Source of the DNA: CAWCHZ01 sp963795555
Lineage (GTDB): Bacteria > Actinomycetota > Thermoleophilia > Solirubrobacterales > Solirubrobacteraceae
DNA: 64,000 nt
NCBI GenBank assembly: GCA_963795555.1
Contig: CAWCHZ010000002.1
Coordinates: forward strand, 1,178,001 to 1,242,000
Reading direction: 5' to 3'
Positions 32,847-50,657 of this stretch are shown here, piece by piece (within the stretch, counting starts at the first letter, position 1; every line of letters starts with the position of its first letter). The notes beneath the pieces were generated by a model. It had not been told where the DNA came from, did no database searches, and saw only the letters and a list, made by a program, of their open reading frames with translations. A program made the translations under genes and the position numbers.

Positions 32847-33937
<1,091 letters not shown>

Positions 33938-33938
33938 G

Positions 33939-34703
33939 TCAGCTCCCCGGGGTTAGCGTGATCGTGAGGTGGCTGGTGCGCTTGCGAATGCGCGTAGCGC
34001 GGCCCATCGCGCGAGGGCGAAAGCGCTTGAGCGTCGGCCCCTCGTCGGCGTAGGCAGCGGCGACGCGCAGCTCGTCGCCAACCAGCTCGTGGTTGTGCTC
34101 GGCGTTGGCGATCGCCGACTCGAGCACCTTGCTCCAGTCGCGCGCCGCGCTGCGCGTGGTCAGCGCCAGGATCGCCCGCGCCTCGACGACCGACTTGCCG
34201 CGCAGGTGATCGCTCACCAGCCGCGCCTTGCGCGCGGAGGTGCGCACGTAGCGCGCCTGCGCGCGGACGACAACGCCACTCGCGTCGCGCCGCCCCGCAC
34301 CGCGCGTGCGAGCAGGCTTGGGGGAGGCCGCAGCCGCCCGCCCCGCGGCCACGACGGCCTCGGGCTCGGCCGCGGCCTTCGCCTCAGCGGGCTTCTTGGA
34401 CGCCGCTCGGCGACGGGCGGGCTTGGCCTGCTCGTCGGCCGGCTTCTCCGCACCGGCCTTGGCGCGACCGGCGCGCCTGCGCGAAGCCGCTGCGGCCGGC
34501 TTCTCCTCACCGGCCTTGGCGCGACCGGCGCGCTTCCGCGGAGCCGCTGCGACCGGCTCCTCGGCATCTGCCTTGGCGCGCGCGGCGCGCTTGGGCGGAG
34601 CCGCCTCGGCCGGGTCCGAGCCCTGTATTGGCGAGGAACCGGCCGCGGTGGCCTCAGCCTCACCCGCTGCCGGCTCGCGCTCCTGCTCGCGCTCGTCGCT
34701 CAT
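33939..34703 (-). CDS. rplV: Large ribosomal subunit protein L22 with long N-terminal extension
   Basis: 254 residues; L22 is normally about 110-120. The conserved domain is residues about 143-254 (VVVRAQARYVRTSARKARLV, DWSKVLESAIANAEHNHELV, RPRAMGRATRIRKRTSHLTI). The first about 140 residues are Ala/Lys/Arg/Glu-rich with three imperfect repeats around RAGRAKAG (RKRAGRAKAGEEKPAAAASR). The ATG overlaps the rpsS stop (ATGA), which supports the long form. The extension resembles histone-H1-like tails and may contact rRNA or DNA (inference). Confidence 0.93.
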   Translation of the reverse strand: MSDEREQEREPAAGEAEATAAGSSPIQGSDPAEAAPPKRAARAKADAEEPVAAAPRKRAGRAKAGEEKPAAAASRRRAGRAKAGAEKPADEQAKPARRRAASKKPAEAKAAAEPEAVVAAGRAAAASPKPARTRGAGRRDASGVVVRAQARYVRTSARKARLVSDHLRGKSVVEARAILALTTRSAARDWSKVLESAIANAEHNHELVGDELRVAAAYADEGPTLKRFRPRAMGRATRIRKRTSHLTITLTPGS

Positions 34704-34972
34704 CTCACCCTCCCAGACCCCGCGTGGCCGCGGAACAGCCGCGTCGGCGCAAATTCACCGAGCTTGTGGCCAACCATCGACTCGGTGACGAACACCGGCA
34801 CGTGCTTGCGGCCGTCGTGGACGGCGATCGTGTGGCCGACCATCTCGGGGAAGATCGTCGAGGCGCGCGACCAGGTGCGCAGCATCTGCCTGCTGTTGGA
34901 CGCGTTCATGGCCTCGATGCGCGCCATCAGGCGCTCCTGCACCCAGGGTCCCTTCTTGCTCGAACGGCTCAA
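34700..34972 (-). CDS. rpsS: Small ribosomal subunit protein S19
   Basis: 90 residues from a TTG at 34972 (MSRSSKKGPWVQERLMARIE), the only start that gives the conserved N-terminus. STIFPEMVGHTIAVHDGRKH and MVGHKLGEFAPTRLFRGHAG are S19 hallmarks. It partners S13 at the 30S head. It follows rplB by 23 bases and overlaps rplV by four. Confidence 0.97.
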   Translation of the reverse strand: MSRSSKKGPWVQERLMARIEAMNASNSRQMLRTWSRASTIFPEMVGHTIAVHDGRKHVPVFVTESMVGHKLGEFAPTRLFRGHAGSGRVR

Positions 34973-34995
34973 GTTCCTGTTACCCCCAACGATTC

Positions 34996-35835
34996 CTAGC
35001 GCTTCTTGCCGCGGCGCCGACCACGCACGATATAGCGATCCGAGAGCTTGCCCTTCTTGCGCGTGCGATATCCCAGCGTGGGCACGCCCCACGGGGTCAC
35101 CGGATGGCGCCCCGGCGTGGTCGACCCCTCGCCACCGCCGTGCGGATGGTCGACCGGGTTCATCGCCGTCCCGCGGGTCTGCGGTCGGACGCCGAGATGG
35201 CGCTTGCGACCGGCCTTGCCGATCTTGATGTTCTGATGCTCGGCGTTGCCCAGCACGCCGACCGTCGCGCGGCACTCGGCGCGCACGAGGCGCATCTCGC
35301 CCGACGGCAGCCGCAGCGTGGCCATCGCGCCGTCCTTGGCGACCAGCTGGATCGCCGCGCCGGCAGCCCGTCCCAGCTGCCCACCGCGGCCCGGCTGCAG
35401 CTCGACGTTGTGCACGACGGTGCCGGTCGGCATCGCCCCCAGCGCCAGGCAGTTGCCGGGCGCGATGTCGGCGTCGGGGCCGGACATCACGCTGGCGCCG
35501 ACCTGCAGGCGCTGTGGCGCCAGGATGTAGCGCTTCTCGCCGTCGGCGTAGTGCAGCAGCGCGATGTTCGCCGTGCGGTTGGGGTCGTACTCGATCGCGG
35601 CCACGCGCGCGGGCACGCCGTCCTTGCGCCGCTTGAAGTCGACCTTGCGGTAGAGCCGCTTGGCGCCGCCGCCGCGATGGCGCGAGGTCTTGCGCCCGTT
35701 GGCGTTGCGCCCGCCGGTCTTGGTAAGACCCTCGGTGAGCGACTTCTCGGGCTCGGTCTTGGTGATCGCCGCGTAGTCCGAATAGGTGACGAAGCGCCGT
35801 CCCGGGCTCGTCGGCTTGGGGTTGCGGATCGGCAT
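34996..35835 (-). CDS. rplB: Large ribosomal subunit protein L2
   Basis: 279 residues. RGGGAKRLYRKVDFKRRKDG, then GGQLGRAAGAAIQLVAKDGA and the peptidyl-transferase-proximal AMNPVDHPHGGGEGSTTPGR are all present. The ATG shares a base with the rplW stop (TGATG). Confidence 0.98.
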   Translation of the reverse strand: MPIRNPKPTSPGRRFVTYSDYAAITKTEPEKSLTEGLTKTGGRNANGRKTSRHRGGGAKRLYRKVDFKRRKDGVPARVAAIEYDPNRTANIALLHYADGEKRYILAPQRLQVGASVMSGPDADIAPGNCLALGAMPTGTVVHNVELQPGRGGQLGRAAGAAIQLVAKDGAMATLRLPSGEMRLVRAECRATVGVLGNAEHQNIKIGKAGRKRHLGVRPQTRGTAMNPVDHPHGGGEGSTTPGRHPVTPWGVPTLGYRTRKKGKLSDRYIVRGRRRGKKR

Positions 35836-36131
35836 CAGGCAGCCCCTTCCAGGCCCGCGAAGATCGGGATCACCTCGCCCTCGCGCACCTGCACGACGGC
35901 CTTCTTCCAGCTGCGCGAGCGCCCCGCGGTGTGACCGCGGCGCTTGGGCTTGGACTTGACGTTCACCGTGCGGACCTCGACCACGTGGACGTCGAACAGC
36001 GACTCGATCGCCTGACGGATCTGCGTCTTGTGCGCGTCGGGATGGACGCGGAAGGTGTAGCGCCCGGCGGCGGCCAGCACGTAGGACTTCTCCGAGACGA
36101 CGGGGCGCAGGATCACCTGGGAGTGGTCCAT
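35835..36131 (-). CDS. rplW: Large ribosomal subunit protein L23
   Basis: 98 residues. QVILRPVVSEKSYVLAAAGR and TFRVHPDAHKTQIRQAIESL match L23, the chaperone-docking protein at the exit tunnel. It is linked by TGATG overlaps to both rplD and rplB. Confidence 0.97.
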   Translation of the reverse strand: MDHSQVILRPVVSEKSYVLAAAGRYTFRVHPDAHKTQIRQAIESLFDVHVVEVRTVNVKSKPKRRGHTAGRSRSWKKAVVQVREGEVIPIFAGLEGAA

Positions 36132-36862
36132 CAGGCGGTCTCCTCCGCTCCGCCCGTCGCCGCCCCGCTTGGCGCGACTGGCGCGCTCGTGCGGACCCGC
36201 GTCGGCCGAGGCCGAGCCTTCTGTTGGCGAGGCAGCGGCCGACGCGGCGTCGCGACCGCGCGGGCCGTCAGCTGCTCGAGCGCGCGCTCGGACAGCAGCA
36301 GCGACTCCGCCCAGACGAGGTCGGCGACGCCCGCATCCGACGCGCTCACGACGGCGACCCGGGCGAGGTTGCGAAACGATCGCAGCGCGCCGATCTCCTC
36401 CTGCGCCAGCACCACCAGCGTCGGCCCGGGACGACCCCAATCGGCCAGCGTCCGCGCCGCCTGCTTGGTCGAGGGCTGCTCGAAGGCAGCACCGTCGAGG
36501 ATCGCGACCGCGCCCCGGCGGGCGTGCTGGGACAGCGCGCCGCGCAGTGCCGCCAGCCGCGCCTTGCGGTTGACCTTGACGATATAGCTGCGCGGCTGGG
36601 GCCCGAAGACGGTGCCACCGCCCGTCCACAGCGGTGAGCGGCTCGAGCCGGCGCGCGCGCGACCGGTGCCCTTCTGGCGCCAGGGCTTGGCGGAGCCGCC
36701 GCTGACCTCGCCGCGCGTGCGCGTCGAGGCGGTCCCCTGCCGGCGTGCGCCCAGCTCGGCGCGCACGCACTCGTGTACGAGCGGCTCGTTGAAGCGCGCC
36801 TCGAACGCGGCTGCGTCGAGCGTCACTTGGCCTTTGCCGCCAAGGCGGGGAGCGCTAGCCAT
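36131..36862 (-). CDS. rplD: Large ribosomal subunit protein L4
   Basis: 243 residues from the ATG at 36862, inside the end of rplC (eight-base overlap). GARRQGTASTRTRGEVSGGS and KPWRQKGTGRARAGSSRSPL form the loop reaching into the exit tunnel. The C-terminal about 35 residues (RRPLPRQQKARPRPTRVRTS and on) are an extra basic tail. L4 can autoregulate S10 operons; no such leader structure is obvious here. Confidence 0.96.
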   Translation of the reverse strand: MASAPRLGGKGQVTLDAAAFEARFNEPLVHECVRAELGARRQGTASTRTRGEVSGGSAKPWRQKGTGRARAGSSRSPLWTGGGTVFGPQPRSYIVKVNRKARLAALRGALSQHARRGAVAILDGAAFEQPSTKQAARTLADWGRPGPTLVVLAQEEIGALRSFRNLARVAVVSASDAGVADLVWAESLLLSERALEQLTARAVATPRRPLPRQQKARPRPTRVRTSAPVAPSGAATGGAEETA

Positions 36863-37472
36863 CGCTGCGCACCTCGACCGTCGTGCCACGCGCGCCGGGC
36901 ACGGCGCCGCGCAGCAGCAGCAGGTTGCGGTCAGCCCGCACCTCGACGACTTCGAGGCCGCGCTGGGTGACGCGCTTGCCACCCATCCGCCCGGGACCAC
37001 GTATCCCCTTGAAGACGCGTGACGGCGTCGCCGACGCGCCGATCGAGCCCGGCGCACGAACGTTGTGCGAGCCGTGCGCGCGCGGACCGGAGCTGAAGTT
37101 GTGGCGCTTGATGGTCCCCTGGAAGCCCTTGCCCTTGGAGACACCCGAGACCTTGACGACCTGACCGACCTCGAACGCCGCGACCGTGACCGTGTCGCCG
37201 ATCTTCAGCTCGCCGGCCTCGTCGCGGAACTCGACGAGGTGGCGCAGCGGCGGCGCGCCCGCCTTGCGCAGGTGACCGAGCTCCGGCCTCGACAGGTGCT
37301 TCTCGCGCGCCGCGCCGAACGCCAGCTGGACAGCGGCATAGCCATCGCGCTCGCTGGTGCGCACAGCGGTGACGGGACAGGGGCCCGCCTCGAGCACCGT
37401 CACACGCTCGACGCGACCGTCGTCGAGGAAGCGCTGCGTCATGCCGAGCTTCTTGGCGAGGATCGCGGCCAT
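36855..37472 (-). CDS. rplC: Large ribosomal subunit protein L3
   Basis: 205 residues from the ATG at 37472 (MAAILAKKLGMTQRFLDDGR); the preceding codon is a TTG that could also serve. KGFQGTIKRHNFSSGPRAHG and SHNVRAPGSIGASATPSRVF followed by KGIRGPGRMGGKRVT are diagnostic. It is nine bases after rpsJ. Confidence 0.98.
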   Translation of the reverse strand: MAAILAKKLGMTQRFLDDGRVERVTVLEAGPCPVTAVRTSERDGYAAVQLAFGAAREKHLSRPELGHLRKAGAPPLRHLVEFRDEAGELKIGDTVTVAAFEVGQVVKVSGVSKGKGFQGTIKRHNFSSGPRAHGSHNVRAPGSIGASATPSRVFKGIRGPGRMGGKRVTQRGLEVVEVRADRNLLLLRGAVPGARGTTVEVRSDG

Positions 37473-37480
37473 CAATCCAC

Positions 37481-37807
37481 CTAGAGCGCGAGGCGGATCT
37501 CGATATCCACCCCGGCCGGCAGATGGTCGAGCCGCTGGAGCGAGTCGACCGTCTTGGGCGTCGGCTGGTGGATGTCGATCAGCCGCTTGTGCGTGCGGAT
37601 CTCGAAGTGCTCGCGCGAATCCTTGTCCTTGAACGGGGAGCGGATCACGCAGTAGACGTTCTTCTCCGTCGGCAACGGCACCGGACCAGAGACCGTCGCG
37701 CCGGTGCGCGTCGCCGTGTCGACGATCTCCTTGGCCGCCGTCTCGATGGCCGAGTGGTCATAGGACTTGAGCCTGATGCGGATCTTGTTCTCGGTCAGTG
37801 TTGCCAT
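37481..37807 (-). CDS. rpsJ: Small ribosomal subunit protein S10 (NusE)
   Basis: 108 residues. KIRIRLKSYDHSAIETAAKE, GPVPLPTEKNVYCVIRSPFK and SREHFEIRTHKRLIDIHQPT are near-universal. It doubles as transcription antitermination factor NusE. A 165-base gap separates it from tuf; within it I see GC-rich inverted repeats but no clear promoter. Confidence 0.98.
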   Translation of the reverse strand: MATLTENKIRIRLKSYDHSAIETAAKEIVDTATRTGATVSGPVPLPTEKNVYCVIRSPFKDKDSREHFEIRTHKRLIDIHQPTPKTVDSLQRLDHLPAGVDIEIRLAL

Positions 37808-37972
37808 GTTGGATTGGTGCGGCGGAGTTCCTCTCGCGGGCCGCGGTGCCCCGCTCGCGCGCCGAGGGCGAGTCCCCGGTGATCGCGGGGCCCGCCCCCG
37901 ATGGTCGTATCTACTGTCGTCCTGTTCGGGGAGCGGGGCCAGCCGGCCAGCCGCGTCCCCGCGCTGCGGGTG

Positions 37973-39157
<1,185 letters not shown>

Positions 39158-39252
39158 TTTCGGTTGCTCCTTTGGAACTCGTAGTGAGGTCCGCCGCGCC
39201 GGGCGAACCCGAAAAATCTATCTCAGTTGCCCCATCGGGGCGCTCACGTCGC

Positions 39253-41355
39253 TCAGGCGGCCGCCCCGACGCCTTCGCGGTCGCCGACGACCTTCTCGGC
39301 GATGTTCGGGGGAACCTCCTCGTAGCCCTCGAACTGCATCGTGTAGGTCGCGCGTCCCTGCGTCGTGGAGCGCAGGTCGGTCGCGTAGCCGAACATCTCA
39401 CTGAGCGGCACCTGACCGGTCACCACCTGCGCGTTGCCGCGCGGCGTCATCCCCTCGATGCGCCCGCGCCGGCGATTGAGATCGCCGATCACGTCGCCCA
39501 TGAACTCCTCCGGCGTGACCACCTCGACGGCGAAGATCGGCTCCAGCAGCACCGGCTTGGCGCGCTTGGCGGCCTCGCGCAGCGCCAGCGAGCCGGCGAT
39601 CTTGAACGCGATCTCGGAGGAGTCGACCTCGTGGTACTTGCCGTCGACGAGCGTGACGCGCATGTCGACCATCGGATAGCCGGCGCGTACGCCGCTCTCC
39701 AGCGCCTCCTCGACGCCCTTCTCGACAGCCGGGATGAACTCCGACGGGATCGAGCCGCCCTTGATCTTGTTGACGAAGTCGAAGCCCTCGCCGGGCGCCG
39801 GCTCGACGTCGATGTAGACGACGCCGAACTGCCCCGAGCCGCCGGTCTGGCGCACGAAGCGGCCCTCGACGTTCTTGGCCGTGCCGCGCACGGTCTCGCG
39901 GTAGGAGACCTGCGGGCGCCCGACGTTGGCCTCGACGTTGAACTCGCGCAGCATGCGATCCACCAGCACCTCGAGGTGCAGCTCACCCATGCCCGAGATC
40001 TCGGTCTGCCCGGTCTCCTCGTTGGTCTGGACCTGGAAGGTCGGGTCCTCCTCGGCCAGTCGTCCGAGCGCGATCGACATCTTCTCCTGATCGGCCTTGG
40101 TCTTGGGCTCGATCGCGACCTTGATCACCGGCTCGGGGAACTCGATCGTCTCCAGGCGAATCGGCGCATCGGGGGCGCCCAGCGTGTCGCCGGTCACGAC
40201 CTGCTTGATGCCGACCGCCGCGGCGATGTCGCCGGCGCGAACCTCGCTGACCTCCTCGCGGTGGTTGGCGTGCATCATCAGGATGCGCCCGATCCGCTCG
40301 GTGCGCCCGCTGTTGACGTTCAGCACGCGCGAGCCGGCCTCCAGCCGCCCCGAGTAAACGCGGAAGTAGGTCAGCTTGCCCACGTAGGGGTCGGCCATGA
40401 TCTTGAACGCGAGCGCCGAGAAGGGGGCATCGTCCGCCGCCGGCCGGGTCGCCGGGCGCCCGTCGGCGTCGCCCTTGACCGGCTCGATGCCCTCGACCGC
40501 CGGGATGTCGAGCGGCGACGGCAGGTAGTCGAGCACCGCGTCGAGCAACGGCTGGACACCCTTGTTCTTGAACGACGAGCCGCACAGCACCGGCGTCAGC
40601 TTGATCTGCAGCGTCGCCGTGCGGATCGCCTGCTTGAGGCGCTCGGGGGAGATCTCCTCATCCTCGAGGATCAGCTCGAGCAGGCCGTCGTCGTAGTGTG
40701 AGACCTCCTCGAGCAACTGCTCGCGCGCGGCCTCGGCGCTGGCGCGCAGCTCAGCGGGGATCTCGACGACCTCCTGCTCGCGGCCGAGCTCGTCGCGGTA
40801 GAGGATCGCGTTGAAGGCGACCAGGTCGATCACGCCGCGGAAGTCGGCCTCGGCGCCGATCGGCAGCTGGATCGGAACCGGGTGGGCGCCGAGCCGGTCG
40901 ACCATCGTCCGCACGCCGCGGTCGAAGTCGGCGCCGATGCGGTCCATCTTGTTGATGTAGGCGATCCGCGGCACGCCGTACTTGTCGGCTTGGCGCCAGA
41001 CCGTCTCGGACTGCGGCTCGACGCCGGCGACCGAGTCAAACAGGGCGATCGCACCGTCGAGCACGCGCAGCGAGCGCTCGACCTCCATCGTGAAGTCGAC
41101 ATGCCCGGGGGTGTCGATGATGTTGATCCGGTGGCCCTTCCACTCGGCGGTGGTGGCCGCGGAGGTGATCGTGATGCCGCGCTCCTGCTCCTGGGCCATC
41201 CAGTCCATCGTCGCGGCACCCTCGTGGACCTCGCCCATCTTGTGGGTGCGCCCGGTGTAGTAGAGGATCCGCTCGGTCGTCGTCGTCTTGCCCGCGTCGA
41301 TGTGGGCCATGATCCCGATGTTGCGGGTCTTTTCGAGTGGGAACTGTCGGGGCAT
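39253..41355 (-). CDS. fusA: Elongation factor G
   Basis: 700 residues. G1 is AHIDAGKTTTTERILYYTG, G3 DTPGHVDFTMEVERSLRVLD, G4 YINKMDRIGADF; domain IV (QTGGSGQFGVVYIDVEPAPG) and domain V (GDVIGDLNRRRGRIEGMTPR) are intact. It catalyses translocation. The ATG lacks a clear Shine-Dalgarno sequence. It is preceded by a 333-base gap with a hairpin and a promoter-like site. Confidence 0.98.
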   Translation of the reverse strand: MPRQFPLEKTRNIGIMAHIDAGKTTTTERILYYTGRTHKMGEVHEGAATMDWMAQEQERGITITSAATTAEWKGHRINIIDTPGHVDFTMEVERSLRVLDGAIALFDSVAGVEPQSETVWRQADKYGVPRIAYINKMDRIGADFDRGVRTMVDRLGAHPVPIQLPIGAEADFRGVIDLVAFNAILYRDELGREQEVVEIPAELRASAEAAREQLLEEVSHYDDGLLELILEDEEISPERLKQAIRTATLQIKLTPVLCGSSFKNKGVQPLLDAVLDYLPSPLDIPAVEGIEPVKGDADGRPATRPAADDAPFSALAFKIMADPYVGKLTYFRVYSGRLEAGSRVLNVNSGRTERIGRILMMHANHREEVSEVRAGDIAAAVGIKQVVTGDTLGAPDAPIRLETIEFPEPVIKVAIEPKTKADQEKMSIALGRLAEEDPTFQVQTNEETGQTEISGMGELHLEVLVDRMLREFNVEANVGRPQVSYRETVRGTAKNVEGRFVRQTGGSGQFGVVYIDVEPAPGEGFDFVNKIKGGSIPSEFIPAVEKGVEEALESGVRAGYPMVDMRVTLVDGKYHEVDSSEIAFKIAGSLALREAAKRAKPVLLEPIFAVEVVTPEEFMGDVIGDLNRRRGRIEGMTPRGNAQVVTGQVPLSEMFGYATDLRSTTQGRATYTMQFEGYEEVPPNIAEKVVGDREGVGAAA

Positions 41356-41688
41356 CGTCAGCTGCGTGCGTGTGGTGTGAAGGGTGGTGGGTGCGACGTG
41401 GCGGTTTGGATCAGAGCCGTGGGGGGTGGCCGGCGGAGCGGTTGGGGTCGGAGCCGGCTGCAGACATGAGAACGGGCCCTACGGGCCCGTGCGTGTCCTG
41501 CGGGGGTGTCGGCCCGGTCTTCTCGCTATCGGCTCGCGGCAGTCAAGGTGCTTGTCTCTCCCCGGACATGGACACTGACGTCCCGCCCGGCGACGCTCAT
41601 CGATGATAGCAGGAGATTGGCGACCTCCCGCCCCGCATGCGCAGCTGCAGACCACGCCACGCCGCATGCGATTGCGGCCGGCGGGCGC
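41356..41688. promoter_or_regulatory. 333-base rpsG-fusA gap with promoter-like site and hairpin
   Basis: On the minus strand TGCTATCAT (plus 41603-41611) fits the extended -10 pattern of this window. About 115 bases further along, ACGGGCCC (41472-41479) and GGGCCCGT (41483-41490) form a perfect eight-base-pair stem with a three-base loop. This could be an attenuator or terminator in a fusA-tuf-S10 leader of about 250 bases. Small open frames on either strand here look accidental. Confidence 0.45.
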
Positions 41689-42159
41689 CTACCAGCGGTA
41701 GTGCGCGAAGGCCTTGTTGGCCTGCGCCATGCGGTAGATGTCGTCCTTGCGCTTGTAGGCCCCGCCCTGCTGGTTCTGCGCGTCGAGCAGCTCGTTCGCC
41801 AGGCGCTGCCCCATGCTCTTCTCGCGCCGTGAGCGCGCGGAGTTGACCAGCCAGCGCACCGCCAGCGTGCGCGCGCGGCGGGCCGGCACCTCGACCGGCA
41901 CCTGGTAGGTGGCGCCCCCGACGCGACGCGAGCGGACCTCCAACACCGGTGTGAGCGCCTTGATCGAGGTCTCCAGCGACTCGACCGGGTCCTTGCCGGT
42001 GCGCTGGGAGAGGATGCCCAGCGCGTCGTAGACGATCCGCTCGGCGCAGGACTTCTTGCCGTCCAGCATCACTTTGTTGATCACCTGCTGGACCAGGCGC
42101 GAGCGGTGGATCGCGTCGGCCTCGACCGGCCGGATCGAGGCGGCCGCGCGGCGCGGCAC
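41689..42159 (-). CDS. rpsG: Small ribosomal subunit protein S7
   Basis: 156 residues from a GTG with GGAGGAG upstream. LVQQVINKVMLDGKKSCAER, GGATYQVPVEVPARRARTLA and KSMGQRLANELLDAQNQQGG then AYKRKDDIYRMAQANKAFAH are the S7 signature. It nucleates the 30S head. Normally rpsL would lie just upstream; here the previous gene is rpoC, 97 bases away. Confidence 0.98.
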   Translation of the reverse strand: MPRRAAASIRPVEADAIHRSRLVQQVINKVMLDGKKSCAERIVYDALGILSQRTGKDPVESLETSIKALTPVLEVRSRRVGGATYQVPVEVPARRARTLAVRWLVNSARSRREKSMGQRLANELLDAQNQQGGAYKRKDDIYRMAQANKAFAHYRW

Positions 42160-42248
42160 TAGCGACTCCTCCGCCGGGCCGGCGGCTGAGTCGCCGCCGG
42201 CATCGTGCAGCGCGATGGATGGCCTGCTGTCGACATACGGCGCGCCAT
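42159..42248 (-). CDS. Possible 29-residue basic ORF in the rpoC-rpsG gap
   Basis: An ATG at 42248, eight bases after the rpoC stop, opens 29 codons (MARRMSTAGHPSRCTMPAA, then a Pro/Arg-rich end) closing at a TAG that shares a base with the rpsG GTG (TAGTG). It occupies the place where rpsL is expected but shows no S12 similarity. There is no good ribosome binding site. It may be chance or a coupled leader ORF. Confidence 0.25.
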   Translation of the reverse strand: MARRMSTAGHPSRCTMPAATQPPARRRSR

Positions 42249-42256
42249 CCTAGCCG

Positions 42257-46342
<4,086 letters not shown>

Positions 46343-46345
46343 GCT

Positions 46346-49981
<3,636 letters not shown>

Positions 49982-50044
49982 GACGGCGACTCCTCAGAGA
50001 TCGAGCGGAGGCGGGCACGCGCACCGCGAGGCACGCAACCACAC

Positions 50045-50053
50045 ACGATAGCA
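50045..50053 (-). promoter_or_regulatory. Possible extended -10 promoter for rpoBC; second candidate at 50173-50178
   Basis: On the minus strand TGCTATCGT lies about 65 bases before the rpoB TTG and fits the recurring TGYTANCRT pattern. A second -10-like box, TATACT (50173-50178 on the minus strand), lies further upstream, just past the rplL hairpin. Either could give rpoBC its own transcription start. No -35 box is clear for either. Confidence 0.4.
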
Positions 50054-50232
50054 CGGCAAAATGTCGCCCCGCCCGTCACGGGGCCACCGGCGCTCACGGA
50101 CCCCACCCCGGACGCCGCGTATGTGGCGCGGCGGCTGCCTGCTGGGCGGCTTCGACTATTGGCCGATGGGGCAGTATAGCCGGGATCGGGGTCCCGGCGC
50201 ACCCCGGCCGGGCGGCCGCGCGGCCGGTCGGT

Positions 50233-50257
50233 GCCCCGGCGCTAGCCGCGCCGGGGC
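50233..50257 (-). terminator. Hairpin between rplL and rpoB (terminator or attenuator)
   Basis: GCCCCGGCGC (50233-50242) and GCGCCGGGGC (50248-50257) make a perfect ten-base-pair stem with a five-base loop, ten bases after the rplL stop. In many bacteria the rplL-rpoB gap holds an attenuator that keeps L7/L12 in excess over polymerase (established for E. coli). The rest of the 286-base gap holds promoter candidates and no gene. Confidence 0.7.
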
Positions 50258-50267
50258 CCTGGCGCAG

Positions 50268-50648
50268 CTACTTCAGCTCGACGCTTGCGCCGGCCTCCTC
50301 GAGCTCGGCCTTGAGCTTGTCGGCCTCCTCGCGATCGAGCCCCTCCTTGACCGGCTTCGGCGCCTCGTCGACGAGCGCCTTGGCCTCCTTGAGGCCGAGA
50401 CCGGTCGCCGCGCGGACGACCTTGATCACCTGGATCTTCTTCTCGCCGGCGCCGGTGAGCACGACGTCGACCGTCGAGGACTCCTCGGCGGCGGCGCCGT
50501 CACCGGCGGCCGCGGCCGGCGCGGGCGCCGCCGCGACGGCCGCCGTCGCCGAGACGCCGAACTCCTCCTCGAGCGCCTTGATGCGCTCGGCCAGCTCGAG
50601 CACCGAGATGCTCTTGAGCTCGTCGATCCACTCCTGCGTGCTGGGCAT
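50268..50648 (-). CDS. rplL: Large ribosomal subunit protein L7/L12
   Basis: 126 residues. The N-terminal dimerisation part (STQEWIDELKSISVLELAER) leads through an Ala-rich hinge to the C-terminal domain EKKIQVIKVVRAATGLGLKE and AKALVDEAPKPVKEG that recruits translation GTPases. Follows rplJ by nine bases and is followed by a strong hairpin. Confidence 0.98.
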   Translation of the reverse strand: MPSTQEWIDELKSISVLELAERIKALEEEFGVSATAAVAAAPAPAAAAGDGAAAEESSTVDVVLTGAGEKKIQVIKVVRAATGLGLKEAKALVDEAPKPVKEGLDREEADKLKAELEEAGASVELK

Positions 50649-50657
50649 GCTTCCTCC

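Noticed and set aside
41337..41606. Plus-strand frames of 64-108 codons over the fusA start and leader
   Set aside because: They overlap the fusA 5' end, lack ribosome binding sites and show no recognisable sequence.
42159..42248. Remnant of rpsL in the rpoC-rpsG gap
   Set aside because: The short frame lacks any S12 motif such as TINQLVRKGR or the KPNSALRK segment; listed only as a possible small ORF.
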